DNA from: Pseudomonadota bacterium
Lineage (GTDB): Bacteria; Pseudomonadota; Alphaproteobacteria; Kiloniellales; JACOMY01
Length of the DNA: 40,770 bases
NCBI GenBank assembly: GCA_029781795.1
Contig: JAKOWB010000213.1
Span: 1 to 40,770 of the forward strand
Direction of reading: 5' to 3'
Of the stretch, positions 1 to 11,546 are shown one piece after another; the first letter of the stretch is position 1; each line of letters begins with the position of its first letter. A model generated the notes under the pieces. It had not been told where the DNA came from and did no database searches. It saw only the letters and a program-made list of their open reading frames with translations. The position numbers were made by a program, and so were the translations under genes.

Positions 1-841
<841 letters not shown>

Positions 842-883
842 GGCTCTCTCCAGGTTTCTTGTTGTCGTTAAGTGGGCCGCAGT

Positions 884-1546
884 CTAGGCGGCGGGGGCGG
901 CGAGGCCAAGCGGCCGGGCCTGGCCGAAGACCGGGAGGAAATGCCGCGCCAGGGCGGCGTCCAGCGCCGCCATGTCGGCGCCGGCCCCCAGGTCGGCCAG
1001 CGAGGTGACGCCGAGGCCCGGCGCCGCGATGCCGCAGGGCACGATGCCGTCGAAGTGCTCCAGGCTCGGCGCCAGGTTCACCGCCACGCCATGATAGGTG
1101 ATCCAGTGGCGCACGCGCACGCCGATGGCGGCGATCTTGTCCTCGCGGCCCGCACCACGATCGACCCAGATGCCGACGCGGCCGGCGCGCCGCTCGCCCT
1201 GGATGCCGAAGTCGGCCAGGGCGCGGATGACCCACTCTTCCAGCCGCTCGACGTGGCGGCGCAGGTCGCCGTCGCGCCGCTTCAGGTCGAGCAGCACATA
1301 AGCCACACGCTGGCCGGGGCCATGATAGGTGTACTGGCCGCCGCGGCCGGTCCGGTAGACCGGGAAACGCCCAGGATCGCGCAGGTCGCCCGCCTGGGCC
1401 GAGGTGCCGGCGGTGTAGAGCGGCGGATGCTCCAGCAGCCAGACCAGCTCGTCCGCGGTGCCGGCTCTGATCGCCGCCACGCGCTGCTCCATCGCCTCGA
1501 CGGCGGCGAGGTAGTCGACCGGGGCGCTGCTGGTCTGCCAGTCCAT
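884..1546 (-). CDS. lipB: Octanoyltransferase LipB
   Basis: LipB moves the octanoyl group from octanoyl-ACP to a lysine of lipoate-dependent proteins, the first step of lipoic acid assembly in the cytosol. The 220-residue protein has the usual family length. It carries the core signature [15 protein letters not shown] at about residues 65-79, the catalytic lysine K137 in [10 protein letters not shown], and the acyl-accepting cysteine C171 in IVPCGI. It is transcribed away from maeB, with about 129 bp between the two starts, and is followed by hemB on the same strand. The start is the first methionine of the frame and matches the family N terminus. Confidence 0.96.
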   Translation of the reverse strand: MDWQTSSAPVDYLAAVEAMEQRVAAIRAGTADELVWLLEHPPLYTAGTSAQAGDLRDPGRFPVYRTGRGGQYTYHGPGQRVAYVLLDLKRRDGDLRRHVERLEEWVIRALADFGIQGERRAGRVGIWVDRGAGREDKIAAIGVRVRHWITYHGVAVNLAPSLEHFDGIVPCGIAAPGLGVTSLADLGAGADMAALDAALARHFLPVFGQARPLGLAAPAA

Positions 1547-1675
1547 CGGCGATAGATGCCGCCTGCAGGGCTGACAGGCAAGGGCTGGAGGCGATCAGGT
1601 GCCTTTCCCGCTTGCCCCTCCGCGCCCGGCGGCCTACCTCTGGCGCTTGCACCGAAACCGGCGGGGACCAGGGCC

Positions 1676-3969
<2,294 letters not shown>

Positions 3970-3973
<4 letters not shown>

Positions 3974-5376
3974 GCGACGCACCCGAGCAGGAAGCCGCCG
4001 CCGCGCCGGCGCCCGACAGCGGCGGCGAGGAGAGCTACGCCCTCCCGCCGGAGCGGGTCTATGCCGTCCGGGAGGCCATCGAGCAGGAGGACGCGGCCGG
4101 CATCGTCGCCCTGGTCGACGAGCTGCACCCCTCGGACCAGGCCGACCTGCTGGAGGCGCTGGACCACGAGGACCGCGCGGCGGTGGTGGCCGCCCTCGCG
4201 GGGGCCTTCGATCCGGAAGTCCTGACCCACCTCGACGCCACGGTGCGCGAGGAGGTCATCGAGCTCATCGGGCCCGACCGCCTGGCGAAGATGCTGTCGG
4301 ATCTGGACTCCGACGACGCGGTCTATCTCTTCGCCGACCTCGACGCCGAGGCGCAGAGCCGCATCCTGGCCAAGCTGCCGCAGGCCTATCGCCGACTGCT
4401 GGTGGAGGGCGCGACCTTCGAGGAAGGGACCGCCGGCCGCCTGATGCAGCGCGAAGTGGTGGCCATCCCCTCGGCCTGGAGCCTTGGCGAGACCATCGAC
4501 TTCCTGCGTTCCGCCGCCGACCTGCCGGACGATTTCTACGACCTCTACGTGGTCAACCCGAAGCACAAGCCGATCGGCGTCATCCCGACCTCGCGCGCGC
4601 TGCGCGTGAAGCGGCCGATGAAGGTGACCGAGGTGATGGATATCGAGCGGATGAAGCCCGTCCCGCTGTCGATGGACCAGGCCGAGGTCGCCGATCTGTT
4701 CCGCCGCTACGGCCTGACCAGCGCGCCGGTGGTCGACGCCGCCGGCCGGCTGATCGGCGTCATCACCGTCGACGACGTGGTCGACGTGATCGACGAGGAG
4801 GCCGAGGACGACCTGCTGCGACTGGGCGGCGTCAGCGAGGGCGACCTTTATCGCGATGTCCTGGACACCACCAAGACGCGGCTGCCCTGGCTGGCGGTGA
4901 ACCTGCTGACCGCGGTCGTGGCCTCGATCGTCATCGGTTTCTTCGAGGACACGCTGGCCCAGGTGGTGGCCTTGGCCGTGCTGATGCCCATCGTCGCCTC
5001 GATGGGCGGCAACGCCGGCACGCAGACCCTGACCGTGGCGGTGCGCGCCCTGGCGATGAAGGACCTCACGGCGGCCAATGCCAAGCGCATCGTCGGCAAG
5101 GAATTGATCGTCGGCACCATCAACGGCATTGCCTTCGCCATCATCATGGGCGCGGTGGCCTGGGCCTGGTTCGACCGGCCGGCCATCGGGCTGGTGATCG
5201 GCGCCGCCATGATCATCAACCTGATGGCCGCCGGCTTCTCTGGCATCATCATCCCGCTGACCCTGGAGCGCCTGAAGATCGACCCGGCCATCGCCTCGAC
5301 CGTGTTCCTGACCACCGTCACGGACGTGGTGGGCTTCTGCGCCTTCCTCGGCTTGGCCACGCTCTTCCTGCTCTGA
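3970..5376 (+). CDS. mgtE: Magnesium transporter MgtE
   Basis: MgtE is an inner-membrane Mg2+ channel gated by cytosolic magnesium. The 468-residue protein shows the expected order: an acidic helical MgtE_N domain at about 45-150, two CBS domains at about 155-285 (the second containing GLTSAPVVDAAGRLIGVITVDDVVDVI), then a transmembrane region from about 300 to the end. That region has the family signature MPIVASMGGNAGTQT. The start codon overlaps the maeB stop, indicating translational coupling. Pairing with a metal-dependent malic enzyme may be only operon convenience. Confidence 0.96.
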
Positions 5377-5383
5377 TCCGGCG

Positions 5384-6052
5384 ATGACGCCCACCCGCCC
5401 CCAGCCGAGCCGCGCCCACCCGAGCCGCCGCTATCTTGACCTGCTGGCGCTCTATCGGCGCATGCACCAGGAGGGCGCCCCCGGCCAGGACCTGCCAGCG
5501 GAGCGGACCTTCGCCGGCACCAGCCTGCGCTTCCACCTGACGGCGATCCGCGCCCTGGCCGAGGCGGTCGGCGCCCGGACCCTGCTGGACTATGGCAGCG
5601 GCAAGGGTCTGCTCTACGAACAGCAACCGCTGCCGCTGCCCGACGGCGGGTCGGCGCCGAGCCTGATGGCATTCTGGGGCCTGGAGCAGGTGCGCTGCTA
5701 CGACCCCGGCTATGAGCCCTTCGCGGAACGGCCGCCGGGCACCTTCGACCTGGTGGTCTGTACCGACGTGCTGGAGCACTGCCCGGAGGAGGACATCGAC
5801 TGGATCCTGGGCGAGATCTTCGGCTTCGCCCGCCGCGCGGTCTTCCTCTGCATCGCCGCCTATCCGGCGAAGAAGACCCTGCCGAACGGCGAGAACGCCC
5901 ATGCCACCGTCCGACCGGCGCGCTGGTGGGCCGAACGCCTGTCGCTCGCCGCCTTGCGCCGGCCCGGCGTGCGCTGGCAGGCGGTGGTGGAGGAGCCGGT
6001 CGAGGGGCGGATCCGCCATTGCCTGCTCGAGGCCGACGCCGCGCCCGGCTGA
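5384..6052 (+). CDS. Class I SAM-dependent methyltransferase, substrate unknown
   Basis: The 222-residue protein has the SAM-binding glycine loop LLDYGSGKG at about residues 65-73 and a post-I/IV segment FDLVVCTDVLEHCPEEDIDWIL at about 123-144, both typical of class I methyltransferases. The stretch between them is short and contains WGLEQVRCYDPGY, where an acidic residue (D) would bind the ribose. No substrate-binding domain is recognisable. It starts 7 nt after the mgtE stop, so it is probably the third gene of the maeB-mgtE transcript. The N terminus is arginine/proline rich and may be disordered. Function cannot be named from sequence alone. Confidence 0.85.
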   Translation: MTPTRPQPSRAHPSRRYLDLLALYRRMHQEGAPGQDLPAERTFAGTSLRFHLTAIRALAEAVGARTLLDYGSGKGLLYEQQPLPLPDGGSAPSLMAFWGLEQVRCYDPGYEPFAERPPGTFDLVVCTDVLEHCPEEDIDWILGEIFGFARRAVFLCIAAYPAKKTLPNGENAHATVRPARWWAERLSLAALRRPGVRWQAVVEEPVEGRIRHCLLEADAAPG

Positions 6053-6089
6053 CCCGCCAGGGAGGCACGCGCCGTGCGCCCAATACTTG

Positions 6090-6105
6090 ACGTTTACGTA
6101 AACGT
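6090..6105. promoter_or_regulatory. Perfect 16-bp palindrome, probable LiuR operator
   Basis: The sequence ACGTTTACGTAAACGT is its own reverse complement and ends 18 bp before the MerR-family start. A -35-like TTGACG (6087-6092) overlaps its left edge, so the palindrome fills the promoter spacer, where MerR-family proteins bind. The core TTTACGTAAA agrees with the operator known for LiuR, the MerR regulator of leucine/isovalerate degradation. The downstream operon encodes both a LiuR-like protein and isovaleryl-CoA dehydrogenase. The -10 element is not obvious. Confidence 0.85.
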
Positions 6106-6123
6106 AAGACAGACTCCACGAGC

Positions 6124-6531
6124 ATGGACGGCAAGCTGACCATCGGCGAACTGACCCGGGAACTCGGCCTGACCCCCCGCACGCTGCGCTTCTGGGAGGA
6201 TCAGGGGCTGATCGAGCCGCAGCGCGTCGGCACCCGGCGGCTCTACGGACCGCGCGAGCGCACCCGGGCGATCCTGGTGCTGCGCGGCCAGCGCCTCGGC
6301 TTCTCGCTGGCCGAGATCCGCAAGATCATCGGGCTCTACGACCGCCCGCCGGAGCAGGGCGGCGGCGAGGGCAAGCAGCTCGAGCTGCTGCTGGAAAAGA
6401 TCGCCGCGCGCAAGGCCGAACTGCTGCAGAAGCGCGCCGACATCGAGGCGACGCTGAAGGAACTGGCGGAGGTGGCAGCCGGCTGCCATGCGCGCCTGGA
6501 CCAGTTGGGAAGGAAGGCGAGACGGGCATGA
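6124..6531 (+). CDS. liuR: MerR-family transcriptional regulator, LiuR-like
   Basis: This 135-residue protein is probably the local activator/repressor of branched-chain acyl-CoA breakdown. The winged helix-turn-helix covers about residues 6-75 (TIGELTRELGLTPRTLRFWEDQGL, then a wing with RVGTRRLY, then RGQRLGFSLAEIRKIIGLYD). A coiled-coil dimerisation helix follows at about 85-125. There is no cysteine pattern for metal sensing; the only cysteine is near the C terminus. The RTLRFWEDQGL and RLGFSLAEI features and the company of isovaleryl-CoA dehydrogenase fit LiuR rather than CueR or SoxR types. The stop overlaps the next start (ATGA). Autoregulation through the palindrome at 6090-6105 is likely. 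Confidence 0.85.
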   Translation: MDGKLTIGELTRELGLTPRTLRFWEDQGLIEPQRVGTRRLYGPRERTRAILVLRGQRLGFSLAEIRKIIGLYDRPPEQGGGEGKQLELLLEKIAARKAELLQKRADIEATLKELAEVAAGCHARLDQLGRKARRA

Positions 6532-6986
6532 GCTTCCAGGCGGCGGACCCCGGCTACGAGGCGCGCATCCGCGAGTCCTTCGCGCGGCAGACGGTCATGG
6601 CGACCCTCGGTGCCAGCCTGTCCAGCGTGTCGCCGGGTCAAGTGGAGATCCAACTGCCCTTTCGCGCCGATCTCTGCCAGCAGCATGGCTTCTTCCACGC
6701 CGGTATCACCGCGACCATCGCCGACTCGGCCGCCGGCTACGCCTCCTATTCGCTCTTCCCGGCCGACTCCTCGGTGCTGACCAGCGAGTTCAAACTGCAC
6801 CTGCTGGCGCCGGCCGATGGCGAGCGGCTGCGCGCCGTCGGCCGGGTGCTGAAGCCGGGCCGCACCCTGACCATCGCCGAGGCCGAGGTCTTTGCCCTGA
6901 AGGGCGGGCGCGAGAAGCTCTGCGCCAAGCTGATTGGCACGCTGGTGACGCTGCAGGGCCGCAGCGACCTGCCGGCGGCCGGCTGA
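6528..6986 (+). CDS. PaaI-type hotdog-fold acyl-CoA thioesterase
   Basis: The 152-residue protein has the single hotdog domain typical of PaaI/YdiI thioesterases. The active-site stretch is QQHGFFHAGITATIADSAAGYAS at about residues 45-67, where the HG turn and the downstream aspartate correspond to the family's catalytic region. A central strand EFKLHLLAPADGERLRAVGRVLKPGRT follows. It would hydrolyse acyl-CoA esters in the cytosol. Translational coupling to the LiuR-like regulator and nearness to isovaleryl-CoA dehydrogenase suggest it relieves CoA trapping during branched-chain acyl-CoA breakdown; that role is inferred from context. Confidence 0.9.
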   Translation: MSFQAADPGYEARIRESFARQTVMATLGASLSSVSPGQVEIQLPFRADLCQQHGFFHAGITATIADSAAGYASYSLFPADSSVLTSEFKLHLLAPADGERLRAVGRVLKPGRTLTIAEAEVFALKGGREKLCAKLIGTLVTLQGRSDLPAAG

Positions 6987-7052
6987 CCCCATGCTTGCCC
7001 CTGGGCGCCCCGCGGCCGACACTCCCCGGCCCGACAGAGCCACGAGGCGCGC

Positions 7053-7688
7053 ATGACCTTCACCCTCTTCTGGCGCGAGCGCAGCAGCTCCTTCGCGCCG
7101 CACGCCCTGCTGATCGAGCTGGCGCTGCCCTTCACCGCCGTGCGGGTCGACAGCAAGGCCGGCGACAACCAGAAGCCGGCCTACCTGGCACTCAACCCCA
7201 CGGGCCGCATTCCGACGCTGGCACTGCCCGACAGCACCGTGATGACCGAGAGCGCGGCCATGGTCCTGCACCTGGCCGAAAGCCGGCCGGAGGCCAACCT
7301 GCTGCCGCCGGCCGGGAGCAGCCAGAAGGCGACGCTGCTGCGCTGGCTCTTCTTCAGCGTCTCCAGCCTCTACGAGACCGACCTGCGCTACAGCTATCCC
7401 GACCGCTACACCGCCGACCCCAAGGGCGCGGAGGGCGTCAGGCAGGCCGGCATCCGCGACGTCGACCGCTTCTGGGCGATGATCGCCGCGGCCTATGGCG
7501 AGGGACCCTATTTCTTCGGCCGCTACACCGTGCTCGACCTCTACGTCGCGCCGCAGGCCGCCTGGCACTATGCGCCGAAGCAGCTCTTCGCCCGCCATCC
7601 GGTCCTGGGGCGCCTGGTGGATGCGGTGCGTGCTCGGCCGGCCATCGCCGAACTCTGGAAGAGCTACAACTTCGACCGCGATCTCTGA
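7053..7688 (+). CDS. Glutathione S-transferase family protein
   Basis: The 211-residue protein has an N-terminal thioredoxin-like half at about 1-80, with the cis-proline motif [13 protein letters not shown] followed by [14 protein letters not shown], the usual glutathione gamma-glutamyl-binding Glu-Ser pair. An all-helical C-terminal half follows. The catalytic position near residue 10 is serine-rich (RERSSSFAP), as in beta/theta-like bacterial classes. It sits between the thioesterase and isovaleryl-CoA dehydrogenase, 20 bp before the latter, so it is probably in the LiuR-controlled transcript. A detoxifying role for a reactive enoyl intermediate is a guess from position only. Confidence 0.88.
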   Translation: MTFTLFWRERSSSFAPHALLIELALPFTAVRVDSKAGDNQKPAYLALNPTGRIPTLALPDSTVMTESAAMVLHLAESRPEANLLPPAGSSQKATLLRWLFFSVSSLYETDLRYSYPDRYTADPKGAEGVRQAGIRDVDRFWAMIAAAYGEGPYFFGRYTVLDLYVAPQAAWHYAPKQLFARHPVLGRLVDAVRARPAIAELWKSYNFDRDL

Positions 7689-7707
7689 TCTCCAAGGAGC
7701 ACCCGAG

Positions 7708-8880
7708 ATGATCCCCAACCGTCTGCCCGACTTCGACTTCGGCCTCGGCGAGACCGCCGACATGCTGCGGGATTCGGTGCGCAGCTTCGCCGCCAACGAG
7801 ATCGCCCCGCTGGCGGCCGAGATCGACAGGACCGACCAGTTCCCGCGCCAGCTCTGGCCGAAGATGGGCGAGCTCGGCCTGCACGGCCTGACGGTGGAGG
7901 AGGAGTACGGCGGCGCCGGCCTCGGCTACCTGGAGCACTGCATCGCGATGGAGGAGGTGAGCCGCGCCTCGGGCTCGGTCGGCCTCTCCTACGGCGCGCA
8001 CTCCAACCTCTGCGTCAACCAGATCCGCCGCAACGGCACGGCGGCGCAGAAGCAGCGCTACCTGCCGAAGCTGATCTCGGGCGAGCACGTCGGGGCGCTG
8101 GCCATGTCCGAGCCGGGCGCCGGTTCGGACGTGGTCTCCATGACCACGCGGGCCGAGAAGAAGGGCGACCGCTGGGTGCTGAACGGCCGCAAGTTCTGGA
8201 TCACCAACTGCACCGAGGCCGACACCTTCGTCATCTATGCCAAGACCGACCCGTCGGCCGGTCCGCGCGGCATCACCGCCTTCCTGGTGGAGAAGGGCTT
8301 CAAGGGCTTCAGCGTGGCGCAGAAGCTGGACAAGCTCGGCATGCGCGGCTCGCCCACCGGCGAGCTGGTCTTCGAGGACGTGGAGGTGCCGGAGGAGAAC
8401 GTGCTGGGCCAGCTCGGCAAGGGCGTGAACGTGCTGATGAGCGGCCTGGACTACGAGCGCGCGGTGCTGGCGGCCGGCCCCATCGGCATCATGCAGGCGG
8501 CGCTCGACGTGGTGGTGCCCTATGTCCACGAGCGCAAGCAGTTCGGCCAGCCGATCGGCAGCTTCCAGCTGATGCAGGGCAAGCTGGCCGACATGTACAC
8601 CACGCTGAACGCCAGCCGCGCCTACGTCTATGCCGTCGCCAAGGCCTGCGACCGCGGCCAGACCACGCGCAAGGACGCCGCCGGCGCCATCCTCTACGCC
8701 GCCGAGAAGGCGACGCAGGTGGCGCTCGACGCCATCCAGTGCTTGGGCGGCATGGGCTACATCAACGACAGCCCGACGGGCCGCCTGCTGCGCGACGCCA
8801 AGCTCTACGAGATCGGCGCCGGGACGAGCGAAATCCGCCGCTGGCTGATCGGCCGCGAGCTCTTCGAGGAGACGAAGTAG
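7708..8880 (+). CDS. liuA: Isovaleryl-CoA dehydrogenase
   Basis: This FAD enzyme oxidises isovaleryl-CoA to 3-methylcrotonyl-CoA in leucine degradation. The 390-residue protein has the acyl-CoA dehydrogenase order: helical N-terminal domain, flavin motif [16 protein letters not shown] and KFWITN, then a C-terminal helical domain ending [19 protein letters not shown]. The catalytic base is the glutamate of [16 protein letters not shown] (E250). Isovaleryl-CoA dehydrogenases place the base in this helix, not in the later loop, where this protein has IGAGTSEIR. The ATG follows a good AAGGAG. The frame is open further upstream, but that part overlaps the GST gene. Only 3 nt separate its stop from the convergent gntR-type gene. 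Confidence 0.95.
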   Translation: MIPNRLPDFDFGLGETADMLRDSVRSFAANEIAPLAAEIDRTDQFPRQLWPKMGELGLHGLTVEEEYGGAGLGYLEHCIAMEEVSRASGSVGLSYGAHSNLCVNQIRRNGTAAQKQRYLPKLISGEHVGALAMSEPGAGSDVVSMTTRAEKKGDRWVLNGRKFWITNCTEADTFVIYAKTDPSAGPRGITAFLVEKGFKGFSVAQKLDKLGMRGSPTGELVFEDVEVPEENVLGQLGKGVNVLMSGLDYERAVLAAGPIGIMQAALDVVVPYVHERKQFGQPIGSFQLMQGKLADMYTTLNASRAYVYAVAKACDRGQTTRKDAAGAILYAAEKATQVALDAIQCLGGMGYINDSPTGRLLRDAKLYEIGAGTSEIRRWLIGRELFEETK

Positions 8881-8883
8881 CCG

Positions 8884-9636
8884 CTACTCGTCACCCACCG
8901 GGTCCAGGGTCGAGCGGGTGAAGGCCTCGAAGTAGTCCATCAGGGCGTCGGCGGCGGCGCTGGCGTCCTTGGCGCTGCCTTCGGCGATGGCGTTGGCGAT
9001 GTTGGCGTGGAGCTGCGCCACATAGACCATGTCGCCGATGCGGTGATGGAACCAGAAGCGCCGCGACAGCGCCTGGATCGAGTTGATCGCGGCGCGGGCG
9101 AACTGGTTGCGCGTCGCCGCCGCCACCAGCTTGTTGAACTCGTTGTCGAGGGCGAGGAAGCCCTTGTCGTTGCCGGCCGCGGTGGCGAGCACCATGTCGT
9201 TCGCCAGGGCGCGCAGGCGCGCGCGCTGGTCGGGCGAGGCACGCAGTGCCGCCAGCCGGGCCACCAGCCGTTCCAGCTCGCGCCTGAGCTCGATCACCTT
9301 GAGCTGTTCGCCGACGTTGATGTCGCAGACCATGACGCCGCGGTGCGGCACGATGGTCACCAGGTGCTCGCGCGCCAGGCGCTGCAGCGCCTCGCGGATC
9401 GGCGTGCGGCCGATGCCCAGGGACTGGCTGAGTTCGGTTTCCGACACCACGCTGCCCGGGGCGAGGCGCAGCATGACGATCTGCTCCTCGATCCGGCGGT
9501 AGGCCTGCTCGGTCAGGCGGGTCTTGCCGTCGCCCTGCTCGCCGCCCGCCGTGGCCGCGCCGCCCGCCTTGCGACGGGCGCCGCGCGGCGGCTTCGCGGC
9601 GGCCTTCCTGCCGGTCGGCTTGCGTGGTGTGGCCAT
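8884..9636 (-). CDS. GntR-family regulator with FCD effector domain
   Basis: The 250-residue protein begins with a Lys/Arg/Ala-rich tail (about 1-38), then a winged helix at about 40-105 containing VSETELSQSLGIGRTPIREALQRLA, then a helical FCD ligand-binding domain. In metal-binding FCD proteins the ligands are Asp and three His. Here D164 and H210 can be placed, but the position after D-x3 is N168 and the last His seems absent (MDYFEAF), so ligand sensing may not use a metal. The start at 9636 follows a G-rich ribosome site; longer frames reach 9813 but would overlap the dioxygenase gene. It is divergent from the PhyH gene and probably controls it. Confidence 0.88.
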   Translation of the reverse strand: MATPRKPTGRKAAAKPPRGARRKAGGAATAGGEQGDGKTRLTEQAYRRIEEQIVMLRLAPGSVVSETELSQSLGIGRTPIREALQRLAREHLVTIVPHRGVMVCDINVGEQLKVIELRRELERLVARLAALRASPDQRARLRALANDMVLATAAGNDKGFLALDNEFNKLVAAATRNQFARAAINSIQALSRRFWFHHRIGDMVYVAQLHANIANAIAEGSAKDASAAADALMDYFEAFTRSTLDPVGDE

Positions 9637-9718
9637 GGTCCCCCCCTTGTCCAGCGACGCCTTGGCACCTAGCAGCGGGCGCTTCCGCTGTCGAGCGGGA
9701 AGGCGATACAGCGGCAAT

Positions 9719-9733
9719 ATATCAGTTGAATAT
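9719..9733. promoter_or_regulatory. ATAT-N7-ATAT motif, candidate GntR operator (site 1)
   Basis: In the 169-bp divergent region between the GntR regulator and the PhyH gene lies ATATCAGTTGAATAT, an AT-rich island in very GC-rich DNA with ATAT arms 7 bp apart. A 15-bp sequence matching at 12 positions occurs upstream of the TRAP operon at 12452-12466. The spacing of the arms and the place suggest a dimeric regulator site; binding by the adjacent GntR protein is inferred. Confidence 0.5.
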
Positions 9734-9805
9734 CGCAGGTCGGCGTGCCAGCCTTCCGGCAAGCCGCGCAGCCGTCGCGGCACGCCAGTTCGAGGAGCGT
9801 CCGCC

Positions 9806-10639
9806 ATGACCAAGGCCCTGTCCCCCGAGGCCGTCGAGCAATATCGCCGCGACGGCTTCCTGTTTCCCGTGCCGGCCCTGGAGCGCGCCGAGGCCCTGGC
9901 CTGCCGGCGCGAACTGGAGGCCTACGAGGCGGCGCACGGCGGCCCCTTGAAGGGCAACATGCGACACAAGGTGCATCTGCTCTTCCCCTGGGCGGCGAAC
10001 CTGATCCGCCACCCGCGCATCCTCGACGCGGTCGAGGACATCCTGGGCCCCGACATCCTCTGCTGGGCCACCAATCTTTTCACCAAGGAGCCGCACGACC
10101 CGGCCTTCGTTTCGTTCCACCAGGACTCGACCTACTGGGGGCTCGATCCCGCCGACGTCATGACCGCCTGGATCGCGCTGTCCGACTGCCCGGCCAACAG
10201 CGGGCCGATGAAGTTCGTCGCCGGCACGCACAAGAGCCAGCAGCCGCACCGCGATACCTTCCACGAGAAGAACCTGCTGACCCGGGGGCAGGAGATCGAG
10301 GTGGCGGTCGACGAGTCCAAGGCCGCGACCGTGGTGCTGAAGGCGGGCGAGATGTCGCTGCATCATGTCATGGTGGTGCACGGCTCGGGCCCGAACGAGA
10401 GCGACGACCGCCGCATCGGCCTCGCCATCCGCTACATCCCGGCCTATGTGCGCCAGGTGAAGATGCGCGATACCGCCACCCTGGTGCGCGGCCAGGACCG
10501 CTTCGGCAACTTCGACCTGGAGCCGGCGCCCAAGGCACCCGCCGACGCCGAGGCGCTGGCGGCGCACAAGTGGGCGATGGATCGCCAGGTGGCCGTGCTC
10601 TACCAGGGCACCGGCCACAAGGGCGAGATGCGCAACTAG
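9806..10639 (+). CDS. Phytanoyl-CoA dioxygenase (PhyH) family Fe(II)/2-oxoglutarate oxygenase
   Basis: The 277-residue protein has the PhyH double-stranded beta-helix. The iron ligands are H105 and D107 in VSFHQDSTYW and the distal H192 in VVHGSGPN. R203 lies 11 residues after H192, the position of the 2-oxoglutarate-binding arginine in PhyH. It therefore looks catalytically complete and should hydroxylate or otherwise oxidise a small substrate with 2-oxoglutarate and O2. The substrate is unknown; PhyH-family bacterial enzymes act on many acids and natural products. The ATG follows GAGGAGCG. It starts a run with a PanB-like protein and a hydrolase, divergent from the GntR regulator. Confidence 0.9.
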   Translation: MTKALSPEAVEQYRRDGFLFPVPALERAEALACRRELEAYEAAHGGPLKGNMRHKVHLLFPWAANLIRHPRILDAVEDILGPDILCWATNLFTKEPHDPAFVSFHQDSTYWGLDPADVMTAWIALSDCPANSGPMKFVAGTHKSQQPHRDTFHEKNLLTRGQEIEVAVDESKAATVVLKAGEMSLHHVMVVHGSGPNESDDRRIGLAIRYIPAYVRQVKMRDTATLVRGQDRFGNFDLEPAPKAPADAEALAAHKWAMDRQVAVLYQGTGHKGEMRN

Positions 10640-10688
10640 CGCGGCCCGCCTCGCCTCGATTCAACCGCCCAAGGAAAGCGACCGACCG

Positions 10689-11546
10689 ATGGAAGAGCGC
10701 AAGAAGCTCACCGTGCCCGACCTCAAGGCCCGCAAGAAGGCGGGCGAGCGCGTGGTGATGGTCTCGGTACCAGACTATCCCATGGCGATCTGGGCAGAGC
10801 GCGCCGGGGTCGACATCGCCGCCGTCGGCGACTCGCTCGGCATGGTGAGCTACGGCCATCCGAACACCCTGCCGGTCACCATCGACATGATGATCCAGCA
10901 TGCCCAGGCGGTGCGCCGCGGCGCGCCCAACTGCATGATCCTGGTGTCGATGACCTATGGCTCCTATGCCACGCCGGAGATCGCCGTGGTCAACGCCCTG
11001 CGACTGATGAAGGAGGGCGGCGCCGACGTGGTGAAGATGCAGGGCGGCCGCGAGAAGGCGCACATCGTCAAGGCCATCGCCGACGCCGGCGTGCCGGTGA
11101 TGAGCCATGTCGGCATGTGCCCGCACTTCGTGCATCAGTACGGCGGCTTCAAGCTGCAGGGCAAGACCGCCGCCGAGGCGCTGGAGATCATCGAGGACGC
11201 CAAGGCGATCGAGGCCGCCGGCGCCGTCGGCTTCGAGATCGAGGCCGTGCCGACCCCGGTGGCCGAGGCGGTCGACAAGGCGGTGGAGATCTTCACCTTC
11301 GGCATCGGCGCCGGCGGCGCCAGCACCGGGCAGCTGCTGCTCGGGATGGATCTGCTCGGCATGTTCGACCAGTTCAAGCCGAAGTTCTCGAAGCGCTTCG
11401 CGCAGATCTCCGACATCGCCACCGAGGCCTTGAAGACCTATGTCGCCGAGGTGCGGGGCAAGTCCTTCCCCGATGCCGACCACAGCTATGGCATGAAGCC
11501 GGAGGAGGCGGCGAAGCTGGCCGCCGCGCTCGCCGCGCGGTCATGA
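10689..11546 (+). CDS. PanB-like protein (ketopantoate hydroxymethyltransferase family) with altered metal site
   Basis: The 285-residue protein follows PanB along its whole length: VGDSLGMVSYGHPNTLPVT, VRRGAPNC, YATPE, GADVVKMQGG, VHQYGGFKLQGKT, FEIEAVP and FGIGAGGASTGQLL. PanB makes ketopantoate from ketoisovalerate and methylene-tetrahydrofolate. E. coli PanB holds Mg2+ with Asp45, Asp84 and Glu114. Here the first is kept (D48), but the second falls on S87 (LVSMTY instead of LADLPF) and the third on Q118 (KMQGG instead of KIEGG). The catalytic glutamate (E185) remains. It is therefore unlikely to be the normal pantothenate enzyme; a different aldolase or lyase role in this catabolic cluster is inferred. 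Its stop overlaps the hydrolase start. Confidence 0.85.
   Translation: MEERKKLTVPDLKARKKAGERVVMVSVPDYPMAIWAERAGVDIAAVGDSLGMVSYGHPNTLPVTIDMMIQHAQAVRRGAPNCMILVSMTYGSYATPEIAVVNALRLMKEGGADVVKMQGGREKAHIVKAIADAGVPVMSHVGMCPHFVHQYGGFKLQGKTAAEALEIIEDAKAIEAAGAVGFEIEAVPTPVAEAVDKAVEIFTFGIGAGGASTGQLLLGMDLLGMFDQFKPKFSKRFAQISDIATEALKTYVAEVRGKSFPDADHSYGMKPEEAAKLAAALAARS

Noticed and set aside
10689..11546. Plain housekeeping panB annotation
   Set aside because: Two Mg2+ ligand positions differ and panC is not adjacent, so it is reported as PanB-like with unknown reaction.
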